From positions 248,001 through 312,000 of the forward strand of contig NZ_JBHUML010000002.1 in assembly GCF_042684865.1 (NCBI RefSeq): a DNA stretch of 64,000 bases. Reading direction: 5' to 3'. Made by a program: the position numbers and the translations under genes. Of this stretch, positions 32,477 through 40,519 are shown one piece after another. The notes below the pieces were generated by a model. It searched no databases, was not told the origin of the DNA, and worked only from the letters and a program-made list of their open reading frames with translations. Origin of the DNA: Salibacterium lacus (GTDB lineage Bacteria; Bacillota; Bacilli; Bacillales; Marinococcaceae). How positions within the stretch are numbered: position 1 is the stretch's first letter; each line of letters opens with the position of its first letter.

Positions 32477-32803
32477 TTACAATGGAAGAAATTCGATGTT
32501 TCTTTGACCACATGAACGACCACGCCATGAGCCACCATAAGAAGAATCGATACACTCCCAAAAAATCATGAAAACCTTGAGAACCAGCCTTTTTAACCTT
32601 TAATTAGATTCTCCAAACCACGTTTGATTCATGCAAAAATAAATTTGAAGTGTATGGTTACTGCTCTTCCTGCAGTGCAGGAGCTAAGGTGTAATGCTGG
32701 ATTTTGGCAGAGTGCCGGCTGATTGTCCGGGCATACTAAGATTGCTCTTTCTTTTCATTTGTTCGAAAAGAGCTGATTATGAAGAGCAGGGAGGGGCAGC
32801 AGC
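32477..32803. other. Intergenic region containing the presumed prophage-chromosome junction
   Basis: About 330 bases without a supported gene. A 29-codon ORF at 32482-32571 lacks a ribosome site. Composition drops to AT-rich after about 32560. The right attachment site should fall somewhere here, but the partner site is outside the window so the core repeat cannot be seen. Confidence 0.4.
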
Positions 32804-33223
32804 ATGGACGAAGGTCGCCCGAGCCAGCAGGACACTCAGACGATGGCAGCACAGGAAAGAGAAAAGGGTCCTGATGATGTAGAAATCGCTGAGGACGATT
32901 ATACAATGGAAACAGCTTCTGAAGTAGCTTCCCCGGGTATTGGAAGCCGGTCCAATCTGAGCGGTACAGAACGGGAAGAACAGGAACAGTACGAAACGAT
33001 GGAAGCCGATATTACGGATCATTCGATTGGGAAGGGTCTGGGCGTGACAGCCCTTATCCTGAGTATCTGTTCTTTGTTTTTCCTCCCGGTTTTCACCGGC
33101 GGCGCCGGAATCATACTCGGCATCTTTGCTGTCAGAAGAGAGGCGGCAGCTTTAGGATGGTGGGCTGCCGGTCTCGGTGCTTTTTCCATCGCCGTGACGG
33201 TATTGTTTGCTCCATTGTTTTAA
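32804..33223 (+). CDS. YqfX-like membrane protein, 139 aa
   Basis: An acidic, disordered N-terminal 75 residues, then two membrane segments typical of DUF4190-type proteins (ALILSICSLFFLPVFTGG, IILGIFAVRREAAALGW, then a third hydrophobic stretch). In B. subtilis yqfX adjoins ispG, as here. Function unknown. GGGAGGGG precedes the ATG. Confidence 0.75.
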   Translation: MDEGRPSQQDTQTMAAQEREKGPDDVEIAEDDYTMETASEVASPGIGSRSNLSGTEREEQEQYETMEADITDHSIGKGLGVTALILSICSLFFLPVFTGGAGIILGIFAVRREAAALGWWAAGLGAFSIAVTVLFAPLF

Positions 33224-33252
33224 CGACAGGTGCCTCTGGTGCTTATAAACAC

Positions 33253-33292
33253 AAAAAAGCTGTTCCGATGCATGCATCGGAACAGCTTTTTA
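33253..33292. terminator. Bidirectional terminator between yqfX-like gene and ispG
   Basis: Perfect palindrome: AAAAAGCTGTTCCGATGCAT followed directly by its reverse complement, flanked by A and T tracts. It serves both converging genes. Confidence 0.9.
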
Positions 33293-33311
33293 ATATGGTG
33301 CTGCATGCTTG

Positions 33312-34409
33312 TTATACTTGTGTTTCCTGGGCCGCATAATGCTCTTCAGCAATTTTATCGACTTCTTTTTTCAATTCGTCCACCATGGTTTCCTCAGGGA
33401 CCTTACGGATGATTTCGCCGTGGCGGAACAGGAGGCCTTCTCCTTTAGCACCGGCGATACCTATATCAGCTTCCCGGGCTTCTCCGGGACCGTTTACTGC
33501 ACAGCCCAGTACGGCAACTTTCACAGGCGCTTTGATGGTGGAAATGTATTCTTCCACATCGTTTGCGATACTGATCAAGTCAATTTCGATACGTCCGCAA
33601 GTCGGGCACGAAATCAGTGTTGCAGCGTTTGAAGCCAGCCCGAATGTTTTTAGAAGTTCCCGGCCTACTTTTACTTCTTCGACAGGGTCGGCACTAAGCG
33701 AAATACGAAGCGTACTGCCGATACCTTTACTCAGGATGGCCCCGAGACCGGCTGAACTCTTAACAGAACCGGCAAACTGTGTGCCTGATTCGGTGATGCC
33801 GAGGTGAAGCGGATAGGAAAACGCCTGAGCTGCTTTTTCGTAAGCTTCAATAGCCAAATGAACATCGGACGCCTTCATGGAAACGACAATGTCATGAAAA
33901 TCCAGTTCTTCGAGGATTTTGATATGATGAAGGGCGCTTTCCACCATGCCGTCTGCTGTCGGATATCCGTATTTCTCCAGGATATGGCGTTCAAGGGAAC
34001 CGGCATTCACGCCGATTCGGATCGGTATCTGTTTGGCTTTTGCTGCTTTGACAACTTCTTCTACTTTTTCACGGGTGCCGATGTTCCCCGGATTAATCCG
34101 TATTTTGTCGGCGCCGCCTTCAATGGCCATCAGTGCCATGCGGTAATCGAAGTGAATGTCCACAACGAGAGGGATGTTGATCTGCTTTTTGATTTCCGGT
34201 ATAGCTTCTGCTGCCGGAATATCAGGGCAGGCGACACGGACAATCTGGCAGCCCGCTTCTTCGAGGCGGTGAATTTCATTTACAGTTGCTTCAACGTCAT
34301 CCGTTTTTGTTGTTGTCATGCTTTGTACTACTACCTGGTCGTTTCCCCCGATTACGAGGTTTCCGACTTTGACCTGTCTTGTTTCTGTGCGATGGGTGAT
34401 TTGGCTCAT
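33312..34409 (-). CDS. ispG: 4-hydroxy-3-methylbut-2-en-1-yl diphosphate synthase, 365 aa
   Basis: Iron-sulfur enzyme of the non-mevalonate isoprenoid pathway, turning methylerythritol cyclodiphosphate into HMBPP. The TIM-barrel half starts HRTETRQVKVGNLVIGG with VVQSMTTTKTDDVEAT and VVDIHFDYRMAL. The cluster domain holds SCPTCGRIEIDL and the third cysteine in LGCAVNGPGEA, the three ligands of the 4Fe-4S centre. Full family length. Ends near a shared terminator. Essential in most Bacilli using this pathway. Confidence 0.97.
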   Translation of the reverse strand: MSQITHRTETRQVKVGNLVIGGNDQVVVQSMTTTKTDDVEATVNEIHRLEEAGCQIVRVACPDIPAAEAIPEIKKQINIPLVVDIHFDYRMALMAIEGGADKIRINPGNIGTREKVEEVVKAAKAKQIPIRIGVNAGSLERHILEKYGYPTADGMVESALHHIKILEELDFHDIVVSMKASDVHLAIEAYEKAAQAFSYPLHLGITESGTQFAGSVKSSAGLGAILSKGIGSTLRISLSADPVEEVKVGRELLKTFGLASNAATLISCPTCGRIEIDLISIANDVEEYISTIKAPVKVAVLGCAVNGPGEAREADIGIAGAKGEGLLFRHGEIIRKVPEETMVDELKKEVDKIAEEHYAAQETQV

Positions 34410-34543
34410 GAATCCATTCGCCCCTTTTTCCTAAAGTATATGTCATTTTGAGTATCGGTCTTCCATCATTCATTTTAATCAGGATCAATATTCATTCTAT
34501 CAGCGTTTTGAGCGATTTGGCAAGCAAAGGGGTTCAAGTAAGC

Positions 34544-34867
34544 TCATTCCTGCTTCCGGCTGTAAAGGGGGAATTCATAGGGCCTGTTCACCTGCATACG
34601 ATCCGGGGAAATGCCGTCATTTAATTGTTTGAAATCACGGGTTATTATGTCGACAGAAGCGGGAAGCACTCCATCGTGCAGTTTTTTTGTGATGGAAAGT
34701 AAGGTCTGCCCGGATTCGACTGTAACTTCTACAGCATGTCCGTCGTCTATATTATCTGAAGGTGCAGGCTTGTCCTTCCCGGAACCTGTCAGAGTGCCTT
34801 CTGTTAAATCATAATAAACAGAAACGGAGAGTAAAATAAAAAGAATAAAGAACAATGTTTTTTTCAT
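34544..34867 (-). CDS. yqfZ: YqfZ-like small LysM-type membrane-anchored protein, 107 aa
   Basis: N-terminal membrane helix (LFFILFILLSVSVYY), a short linker, then a LysM-like domain starting VEVTVESGQTLLSITKKLHD. B. subtilis yqfZ also lies upstream of ispG and has this layout. It probably binds cell-wall material outside the membrane. The role is not known. TCCGGAGGAGCATA precedes the start on the minus strand. Confidence 0.75.
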   Translation of the reverse strand: MKKTLFFILFILLSVSVYYDLTEGTLTGSGKDKPAPSDNIDDGHAVEVTVESGQTLLSITKKLHDGVLPASVDIITRDFKQLNDGISPDRMQVNRPYEFPLYSRKQE

Positions 34868-34979
34868 GATTATGCTCCTCCGGGTAGACGATAAAATGAT
34901 TTAGTGTAATGATATGCATAAGAAATTCCGTTCAGAACGATAGTGAACAATCTATCCAAATAATAAAGGAGAATGGTAT

Positions 34980-35867
34980 ATGAAAAGGGTGAACATACGA
35001 ATCGTGTCAGCTTTGGCAGCACTTATGCTGGTACTAACACCAATGTCTGTTTCAGCTGCCGAAGGGGATGTTATCGTTACTCTCGGAGAGGATTTAAGCG
35101 AGCAGCAGCGCAATTCGCTTCTGGAGGAAATGCAGGTTGATGACAGTGCGGAAATCATTACGGTATCCAATGAAGAAGAATACGAATACCTGGGAGAATA
35201 TCTCGGAGACGAAATCGGAAGCAATGCCCTTTCATCTTCGAAAATAACCATCGCTTCGGAAGGGGATGGAATAAGTGTAGAGACAAATAACATCACCAAG
35301 GTGAGCGAAGGAATGTACGCCAATGCCCTTGTTACCGCAGGAGTGGAAGACGCAGAGGTATATGTTACAGCACCGACTGCTGTATCCGGAACCGCGGGAT
35401 TAACCGGGTTGATTAAGGCGTATGAAACGCAGACCGGAACCAATATTTCCGAAGAGCAAAAACAGGTAGCTAACGAAGAGATGGTTAAAACCTCGGAACT
35501 CGGGGAAAGCATTGGAACCGAAGAGGCCACGGAGCTTATTACACGGATTAAAGAAGAAATCAGCAATCAAAATATTGAAACCGAAGAAGATCTGCGCAAT
35601 CTAATTGAACAGGTGGCAGGTGACTTGGGAGTATCATTGACAGAAGAAGAAATGAACGGTCTCGTCTCTTTGTTTGAGCGCATGCAGAATCTCAATATTG
35701 ACTGGGATCAGGTTCAGAGTCAGATATCGGATATCCGAAATAATCTTGATGAATTCTTGAACCGCGAAGACACGCAGTCTTTCATCTCAAGTTTTCTTGA
35801 CTTCATCAACCAATTGATCGACTCGCTGAGCGGGTGGTTCGGAGGAAATGAAGAAAACGCATCCTGA
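34980..35867 (+). CDS. DUF1002 (YpuA-like) secreted protein, 295 aa
   Basis: A signal peptide (residues 1-26, cleavage after VSAAE) is followed by the DUF1002 domain, with VIVTLGEDLSEQQRNSLLEEM at the start and a TAPTAVSGTAGLTGLIKAYE core. The rest is acidic and helical. In B. subtilis ypuA responds to cell-envelope stress. It is not part of the conserved yqf order, so it was inserted here in this lineage. AAAGGAG precedes the ATG. Confidence 0.85.
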   Translation: MKRVNIRIVSALAALMLVLTPMSVSAAEGDVIVTLGEDLSEQQRNSLLEEMQVDDSAEIITVSNEEEYEYLGEYLGDEIGSNALSSSKITIASEGDGISVETNNITKVSEGMYANALVTAGVEDAEVYVTAPTAVSGTAGLTGLIKAYETQTGTNISEEQKQVANEEMVKTSELGESIGTEEATELITRIKEEISNQNIETEEDLRNLIEQVAGDLGVSLTEEEMNGLVSLFERMQNLNIDWDQVQSQISDIRNNLDEFLNREDTQSFISSFLDFINQLIDSLSGWFGGNEENAS

Positions 35868-35880
35868 CATCCAACGTGAT

Positions 35881-36148
35881 GAGTTTGGGACAAAAGCACA
35901 TGATGCGGCAGATAACACGAATGTTCCGGGTCACTAATCAAAAGCTGTATAGCAGCGGAGCCAAAATGCTTTGACTCCTGCTCAGAACAGCACGAGTCAC
36001 GGGGACCCCGCAGGATNNCCGCCCTTGTGCTCTGGAGTAAAAGCAAAGCATTTTGGCGTAGCGGCTTGTCTCAGCAACGAAAAATACCGAACGATTTTTT
36101 GAAATCGTTCGGTATTTTTCTATCTTATAGAAGTTTTGTCTCAGACTC
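35881..36148. repeat. Inverted-repeat-bounded interspersed element (MITE-like), 268 bp, containing two N
   Basis: The outer ends GAGTTTGGGACAAAA (35881-35895) and TTTTGTCTCAGACTC (36134-36148) are inverted copies with two mismatches. Inside, CCAAAATGCTTTG and CAAAGCATTTTGG form a second, longer inverted repeat with GACTCC/GGAGT, around an apex that has two undetermined bases at 36017-36018. No coding potential. Outer ends of this kind are common in intergenic repeats of Firmicutes. The unresolved bases suggest the hairpin apex was hard to sequence or assemble. Confidence 0.55.
36080..36119. terminator. Bidirectional terminator
   Basis: AAATACCGAACGATTT pairs with AAATCGTTCGGTATTT with flanking A and T tracts. 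It lies inside the right part of the repeat element and could stop transcription of the DUF1002 gene. Confidence 0.8.
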
Positions 36149-36291
36149 TTTTTTATCATTGAACTTTTACTTTATGAGTGAAAAATACGGCAGAAAAAGG
36201 TAGAATGGAATTGAAACGGTTTAACTGATGAAACGTATAATAGACATCAAGCGATTCCGCAGTTTGGACTTTTTGCTCAAAAAAGGAGCTG

Positions 36292-36948
36292 ATGAATATG
36301 GATTGGATGCAGTTACCCAGTATAGGGTTTCTTGTCGTTTTTTTAGGAACTCTTTTCTTGATGGGGGAAATGCTCGTTAAAGCCAAAGGGTTATTCGCCA
36401 TCCTCGGCGTCGCATTTATGAGTTTGTTTTTCACCTTTCATATTGACGGCGGGGGCAGCATGTGGATTATCATCCTTTATCTTCTCGGTGTAGCATTAAT
36501 TATTCTGGACGGGAAAGTAATCAGTGACGGCACTATTGCCCTGTTTGGGGCTCTGCTCATGGGACTCGGCCTTGCTGTACCGACTCCGTCTATAACATAT
36601 GGCATTTTGGTCGTGTTTGGTTATATTGCCGGGTTGTTCTCTTCAGGACTGTTTTTGAAAGTGTTCTCCAGCCGTAACCTGTGGTCGAAAATCACGCTGA
36701 AAGACCAGCTTGGAAGTGAACAGGGATACAATTCGATGAACGATTCCTATAAAGAGCTGGAAGGAAAACCGGCTAAAACGTTAACGCCGTTCCGCCCGAC
36801 GGGAACGATTATTGTAGCAGGCAGGCATTATAGTGCAACAAGTGGAGATCAATGGCTTGATGCAGATGAAGCGGTCACGGTTGCGGCTGTGGACGGTACC
36901 AAAATTTTGGTACGCCGCCGGGAAGAATATGAAAAAGACAGCGAATGA
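36292..36948 (+). CDS. NfeD-like membrane protein, 218 aa
   Basis: Membrane helices occupy residues ~10-130 (several, starting LPSIGFLVVFLGTLFLMGE), followed by a soluble OB-fold NfeD domain with LTPFRPTGTIIVAGRHYSA and WLDADEAVTVAAVDGTKILV. NfeD proteins associate with flotillin-like SPFH proteins in membrane organisation; no SPFH gene is adjacent. AAAGGAGCTG precedes the ATG. Confidence 0.85.
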   Translation: MNMDWMQLPSIGFLVVFLGTLFLMGEMLVKAKGLFAILGVAFMSLFFTFHIDGGGSMWIIILYLLGVALIILDGKVISDGTIALFGALLMGLGLAVPTPSITYGILVVFGYIAGLFSSGLFLKVFSSRNLWSKITLKDQLGSEQGYNSMNDSYKELEGKPAKTLTPFRPTGTIIVAGRHYSATSGDQWLDADEAVTVAAVDGTKILVRRREEYEKDSE

Positions 36949-36977
36949 GAGGTTTTCTCATTGCTGTCTCTTTTTTT
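36936..36977. terminator. Bidirectional terminator between nfeD-like gene and DUF1189 gene
   Basis: AGACAGC-G-AATGAG pairs with CTCATTGCTGTCT with a single bulge, followed by a run of T. The nfeD stop codon lies within the stem. Confidence 0.8.
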
Positions 36978-37758
36978 TAGGCACGGGCAGTCTGCTGTAA
37001 ACGACAGCCAGCCATACAAAGGCGGTGAACCAATAAAGGATATTCTGCTGATAATCCGGAAAACGGCCGGGAAGCAGGTTAATGATGGTCAACAAAATCG
37101 TCGGCATCGTCACGGCGTAGGCGGAGATAATCCAGATCTGACGGTAGGGAAGCGGCACAGGAGACCGTCTGCGGATAATAAGACCGTATACCGAGAGAAA
37201 GCAGATGCCGATGAATTTAAGTGCCGTGTTGAATAGATACATTAACAGTATCGTCACCGGAATGAACAAAAAGAGAAGCCCGTCCGCCCCTTGGATCAAT
37301 GAGGTCATATCTTTTTTGGGTATCGTGAACCCTTCGGCCATTCTATAGGCAAAAGAACGCTGTTCCATGCTGGTGTTAATGACAAACTCATTTTCCAAAA
37401 AAGCAGTAACCTTATCCTGTTCTTTTATATGCGTCACTTCGCTTTGGGAGAGAGTGCCGCCGGGATCAAATACGATACGCCTGCTGTGATCATCCGTTAT
37501 GTCAACAAAAGAAGAATCACCGGCCTGAATGTCTCCGCCGCTGATGGTGAAATCCGGCATACTGTCGTGAGTGAGGGCTGATTCCAGCTGATTAATTCCT
37601 CCTGTTATGGACAAAGTAAGAGTGATGGCAGCTGGTATACTTGCTGCTATCATGAGAAAAAAAATGTAACCGATTGTTCTGCCGATTCCCTTGAAACGAA
37701 AACGGCCGATATAGACAACCGAATAAAGACTTTTAATAAATGTTTGAAGGATCGTCAT
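36958..37758 (-). CDS. yqgB: DUF1189 membrane protein (YqgB-like), 266 aa
   Basis: One membrane helix near the N-terminus (TIGYIFFLMIAASIPAAIT), an extracytoplasmic region of about 120 residues, and three to four helices at the C-terminus. This layout is that of DUF1189 proteins such as YqgB. Start at 37758 (MTILQTF) is preferred because AAAGGAGG lies just upstream; the frame is open ten codons further. Function unknown. Confidence 0.8.
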   Translation of the reverse strand: MTILQTFIKSLYSVVYIGRFRFKGIGRTIGYIFFLMIAASIPAAITLTLSITGGINQLESALTHDSMPDFTISGGDIQAGDSSFVDITDDHSRRIVFDPGGTLSQSEVTHIKEQDKVTAFLENEFVINTSMEQRSFAYRMAEGFTIPKKDMTSLIQGADGLLFLFIPVTILLMYLFNTALKFIGICFLSVYGLIIRRRSPVPLPYRQIWIISAYAVTMPTILLTIINLLPGRFPDYQQNILYWFTAFVWLAVVYSRLPVPKKKRQQ

Positions 37759-37832
37759 GATGTCCTCCTTTCTTTCCACCTGTCTCATTTTATCTTAGTC
37801 CGTACATTCTAAAAACAAATAATATAGATTTC

Positions 37833-37896
37833 TTTACAATTCTTAATAAAATCTTTACAAAAACTAAATGACATTAACGAAAAAATAAAGTAAAAT
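37833..37896 (+). promoter_or_regulatory. Promoter with PhoP-box-like repeats upstream of the Na/Pi cotransporter
   Basis: ATGACA (37868-37873) and TAAAAT (37891-37896) are 17 bases apart. Upstream, TTTACA (37833), TTAATA (37843) and TTTACA (37854) repeat every 10-11 bases, resembling PhoP boxes, which are TT(A/C/T)A(C/T)A-type hexamers spaced by 4-6 bases. Repeats placed just upstream of -35 fit an activator site. Confidence 0.5.
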
Positions 37897-37956
37897 ACAA
37901 AAGGTTTGTCAGTAAAAGGGGATTTTTAATTTATATAACTGAAGGGATGAGAATGA

Positions 37957-39594
37957 TTGGAAATTGATATTCAGACGATCATTTTTACGTTTTTAGGTGG
38001 TCTTGGAATCTTCTTGTTCGGTATTAAATTTATGGGGGACGGTCTTCAGAAAACAGCCGGCGACCGGTTAAGGGAAATACTGGACAGGTTTACAAGCAAT
38101 CCACTGATGGGTGTTCTTGCAGGAATTATTGTGACCATACTAATTCAAACAAGTTCCGGCACGACGGTGCTTACAGTCGGTCTGGTCAATGCAGGATTTA
38201 TGACCCTCCATCAGGCTATAGGTGTCATAATGGGCGCCAACATCGGGACAACGGCGACGGCTTTTATCATCGGCCTGGACATTGAAGCTTATGCACTACC
38301 GATTATGTTTGTCGGTACCGTCATGATATTTTTCCTGAAGAATAAAAAAGCCAATAATATCGGCCAGATCTTCTTTGGTTTTGGTGCTATTTTTTACGGT
38401 TTAAAATTAATGGGAGACGGCGTAGCGCCGCTTGAAGGATTGGAGTCATTCCAGAACCTGACGGTGAACATGAGTAACAACCCGATACTCGGCGTTATAA
38501 TCGGTATTGGATTTACTGTGGCGGTGCAAAGTTCTTCGGCTTCCATTGGATTGCTGCAGGAACTGTATCAACAGGGAACCATTATGCTTGATGCGGTGAT
38601 GCCTGTTCTTTTCGGTGACAATATCGGTACAACAATCACAGCAGTATTTGCGGCTATCGGCGCGTCCGTTGCAGCGAAACGAGCCGCCTTTGTACACGTT
38701 ATTTTCAATTTACTCGGAACGACAATTATACTTATTCTGCTCGCGCCGTATACATTGTTTATGGAGAACATGCAGGAGTGGTTGAATCTCAATGAGCGGA
38801 TGACAATAGCATTTGCGCATGGCATATTCAACGTTTCAAACACGCTGCTGCAGCTGCCGTTTGTCGGACTTCTTGCCATTCTAGTAACGAAGCTCATTCC
38901 AGGAAACGATACGGAGATTGAATATAAAGCCCGTCATCTGGACACCAGCTTTATTGAGCGTTCACCGGGTATTGCGCTGGGGCAGGCCAAATCAGAAACG
39001 CTGCGGATGGCTGAATTTGCCGAAAAAGGGCTGACAGAATCTCTGCAGTATCTGAAAACGAAACAAAAACGTCATTCGGAACTAACCATACAATTTGAAG
39101 AAGCAATCAATAATCTTGATAAAAATATAACGAATTATCTTGTCCTGGTATCAGAGAAATCTCTTTCTGATGAAAACTCAAGAATGCATTCCCTGCTCAT
39201 GGACACAGTGCGCGATATTGAGCGCATCGGCGATCACATGGAGAATATGGTGGAATTGGTGGATTATCAGCTCACCAATAAAGTGACGTTATCCGAAGAG
39301 GCGCATAAAGATTTGGATGAAATGTTCAACCTCACAATAAACACGCTCCAACATGCGATTAAAACACTTGAAAATGATGATGTGGAAGAAGCTAAAGAAG
39401 TCGTGAAACAGGAAGAAGAAATCGACAAACTGGAACGTAAGCTTCGTAAAAAGCATATTCTCAGGCTGAATGAAGGAAAATGCTCTGGTTCGGCAGGGAT
39501 CGTTTTCGTCGATATTCTAAGTAACCTGGAACGAATCGGCGATCATTCGGTCAATATTGCTGAAGCTGTCCTTGAGGAACAGGAAGAATCATAA
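37957..39594 (+). CDS. Na/phosphate cotransporter family protein with PhoU-like domain, 545 aa
   Basis: Membrane half (residues ~1-310) with the paired QSS/TSSG-type repeats of NptA/PNaS carriers: LIQTSSGTTVLTVGLVNAG and VAVQSSSASIGLLQEL, and GANIGTTATA / GDNIGTTITA. The C-terminal half (about 335-545) is a PhoU-like helical bundle with DIERIGDHMENMVE and NLERIGDHSVNIAE. It likely imports phosphate with sodium. TTG start behind AAGGGATGAG. Confidence 0.9.
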   Translation: MEIDIQTIIFTFLGGLGIFLFGIKFMGDGLQKTAGDRLREILDRFTSNPLMGVLAGIIVTILIQTSSGTTVLTVGLVNAGFMTLHQAIGVIMGANIGTTATAFIIGLDIEAYALPIMFVGTVMIFFLKNKKANNIGQIFFGFGAIFYGLKLMGDGVAPLEGLESFQNLTVNMSNNPILGVIIGIGFTVAVQSSSASIGLLQELYQQGTIMLDAVMPVLFGDNIGTTITAVFAAIGASVAAKRAAFVHVIFNLLGTTIILILLAPYTLFMENMQEWLNLNERMTIAFAHGIFNVSNTLLQLPFVGLLAILVTKLIPGNDTEIEYKARHLDTSFIERSPGIALGQAKSETLRMAEFAEKGLTESLQYLKTKQKRHSELTIQFEEAINNLDKNITNYLVLVSEKSLSDENSRMHSLLMDTVRDIERIGDHMENMVELVDYQLTNKVTLSEEAHKDLDEMFNLTINTLQHAIKTLENDDVEEAKEVVKQEEEIDKLERKLRKKHILRLNEGKCSGSAGIVFVDILSNLERIGDHSVNIAEAVLEEQEES

Positions 39595-39637
39595 AACGAA
39601 AAGAAAGCTTGAACAAAAATGATTAGAAGATAAAACA

Positions 39638-39671
39638 TTTCCGGACGATTCAAAAAAGAATCGTCCGGAAA
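39638..39671. terminator. Rho-independent terminator after the Na/Pi gene
   Basis: TTTCCGGACGATTC pairs perfectly with GAATCGTCCGGAAA around a short A-rich loop. Confidence 0.8.
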
Positions 39672-39699
39672 TATTGATTTAAAAGGATAAAAAATCATC

Positions 39700-39728
39700 T
39701 TGACCCGCAGGTTGCAGCGTGATATGAT
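39700..39728 (+). promoter_or_regulatory. Promoter of the tRNA cluster
   Basis: TTGACC and TATGAT are separated by exactly 17 bases; the first tRNA begins 43 bases after the -10 box. A near-consensus housekeeping promoter. Confidence 0.8.
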
Positions 39729-39770
39729 AATTACTGTCGCTGTGAAGAATGCGGACGAGATGGTACATAT

Positions 39771-39845
39771 TCCACAGTAGCTCAGTGGTAGAGCTATCGG
39801 CTGTTAACCGATCGGTCGCAGGTTCGAATCCTGCCTGTGGAGCCA
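39771..39845 (+). tRNA. tRNA-Asn (GTT)
   Basis: Acceptor TCCACAG/CTGTGGA, anticodon loop CTGTTAA with GTT, T-loop GGTTCGAATCC, CCA encoded. First of five tRNA genes. Confidence 0.97.
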
Positions 39846-39848
39846 TGA

Positions 39849-39925
39849 GGCGGTGTAGCTCAGATGGCTAGAGCGTACGGTTCATACCCGTGAGGTCGGG
39901 GGTTCGATCCCCTCCACCGCTACCA
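39849..39925 (+). tRNA. tRNA-Met (CAT), elongator
   Basis: Acceptor GGCGGTG/CACCGCT with a G-T first pair, anticodon loop TTCATAC, CCA encoded. Close to the B. subtilis elongator tRNA-Met. Three bases separate it from tRNA-Asn. Confidence 0.93.
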
Positions 39926-39972
39926 ATTAAATTTAATATGATGAACATCAAAAGCATTTCCATGTTTCATAT

Positions 39973-40049
39973 GGCGGTTGTGGCGAAGTGGTTAACGCAC
40001 CGGATTGTGGCTCCGGCATGCATGGGTTCGACTCCCATCAATCGCCCCA
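39973..40049 (+). tRNA. tRNA-His (GTG)
   Basis: Anticodon loop TTGTGGC. The extra 5' G (G-1) opposite the discriminator C, typical of tRNA-His, is encoded. CCA encoded. Confidence 0.96.
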
Positions 40050-40076
40050 TTCTTTTAATGAATCGGCAAGGCATGC

Positions 40077-40153
40077 GGACCCTTAGCTCAGTTGGTTAGA
40101 GCAAACGGCTCATAACCGTTTGGTCGTAGGTTCGAGTCCTACAGGGTCCACCA
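40077..40153 (+). tRNA. tRNA-Ile2 (CAT, lysidine type)
   Basis: Acceptor GGACCCT/AGGGTCC and anticodon stem-loop ACGG-CTCATAA-CCGT are those of the minor isoleucine tRNA of Bacilli, whose C34 is changed to lysidine by TilS to read AUA. It differs clearly from the elongator Met tRNA in the same cluster. CCA encoded. Confidence 0.85.
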
Positions 40154-40164
40154 CCTTTATCTTT

Positions 40165-40190
40165 TCCGCTTGGGAACGGACGCTTTTTTT
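40165..40190 (+). terminator. Weak terminator-like hairpin inside the tRNA cluster
   Basis: TCCG and CGGA flank an eight-base loop, followed by CGC and seven T. The stem is short; it may reduce transcription of the last tRNA. Confidence 0.35.
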
Positions 40191-40198
40191 GTTTACAT

Positions 40199-40291
40199 GG
40201 AGGAATACCCAAGTACGGCTGAAGGGGACGGTCTCGAAAACCGTTAGGGGCTTTGCGGCCCGCGAGGGTTCGAATCCCTCTTCCTCCGCCA
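40199..40291 (+). tRNA. tRNA-Ser (CGA)
   Basis: 93-base class II tRNA with a long variable arm (TTAGGGGCTTTGCGGCCCGC). Acceptor GGAGGAA/TTCCTCC, anticodon loop CTCGAAA, reading UCG. CCA encoded. Confidence 0.95.
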
Positions 40292-40345
40292 TATTTAAAT
40301 CAACTGTAAAAAACATGTTTACCCGTGCCGCCGGGGTGGTATAGT

Positions 40346-40379
40346 ACGAATGGTGTTCAAAGGAGCACCATTCGTTTTT
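40346..40379 (+). terminator. Terminator of the tRNA operon
   Basis: ACGAATGGTG pairs with CACCATTCGT around a loop of nine to ten bases, followed by TTTT. The 140 bases to sodA hold its ribosome site and presumably its promoter, which I could not place. Confidence 0.85.
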
Positions 40380-40519
40380 GTTGAAAAGACAAAATGAATT
40401 TGGTAACGTTAGAATTGTCGGACAGATATTCAAGGTTGCACGTCTGAATGCCGTTGCATGAAGACTGCGTGACAACACGAATCAGCAGACACATAAATTT
40501 TTGAAGGAGGAGTTGCATT

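Noticed and set aside
32482..32571. 29-codon ORF (MEEIRCFFDHMNDH...) after the prophage
   Set aside because: No ribosome site and no recognised family. It may be the displaced 3' end of a host gene at the attachment site, but this cannot be shown without the left end.
40292..40345. SigB-type promoter (GTTTAC ... GGTGGTAT) ahead of sodA
   Set aside because: It lies upstream of the tRNA terminator, and the -10 half deviates from GGGTAT; not convincing.
39890..40478. ORFs running through the tRNA cluster on both strands
   Set aside because: They are translations of tRNA-Met, -His, -Ile2 and -Ser genes and spacers.
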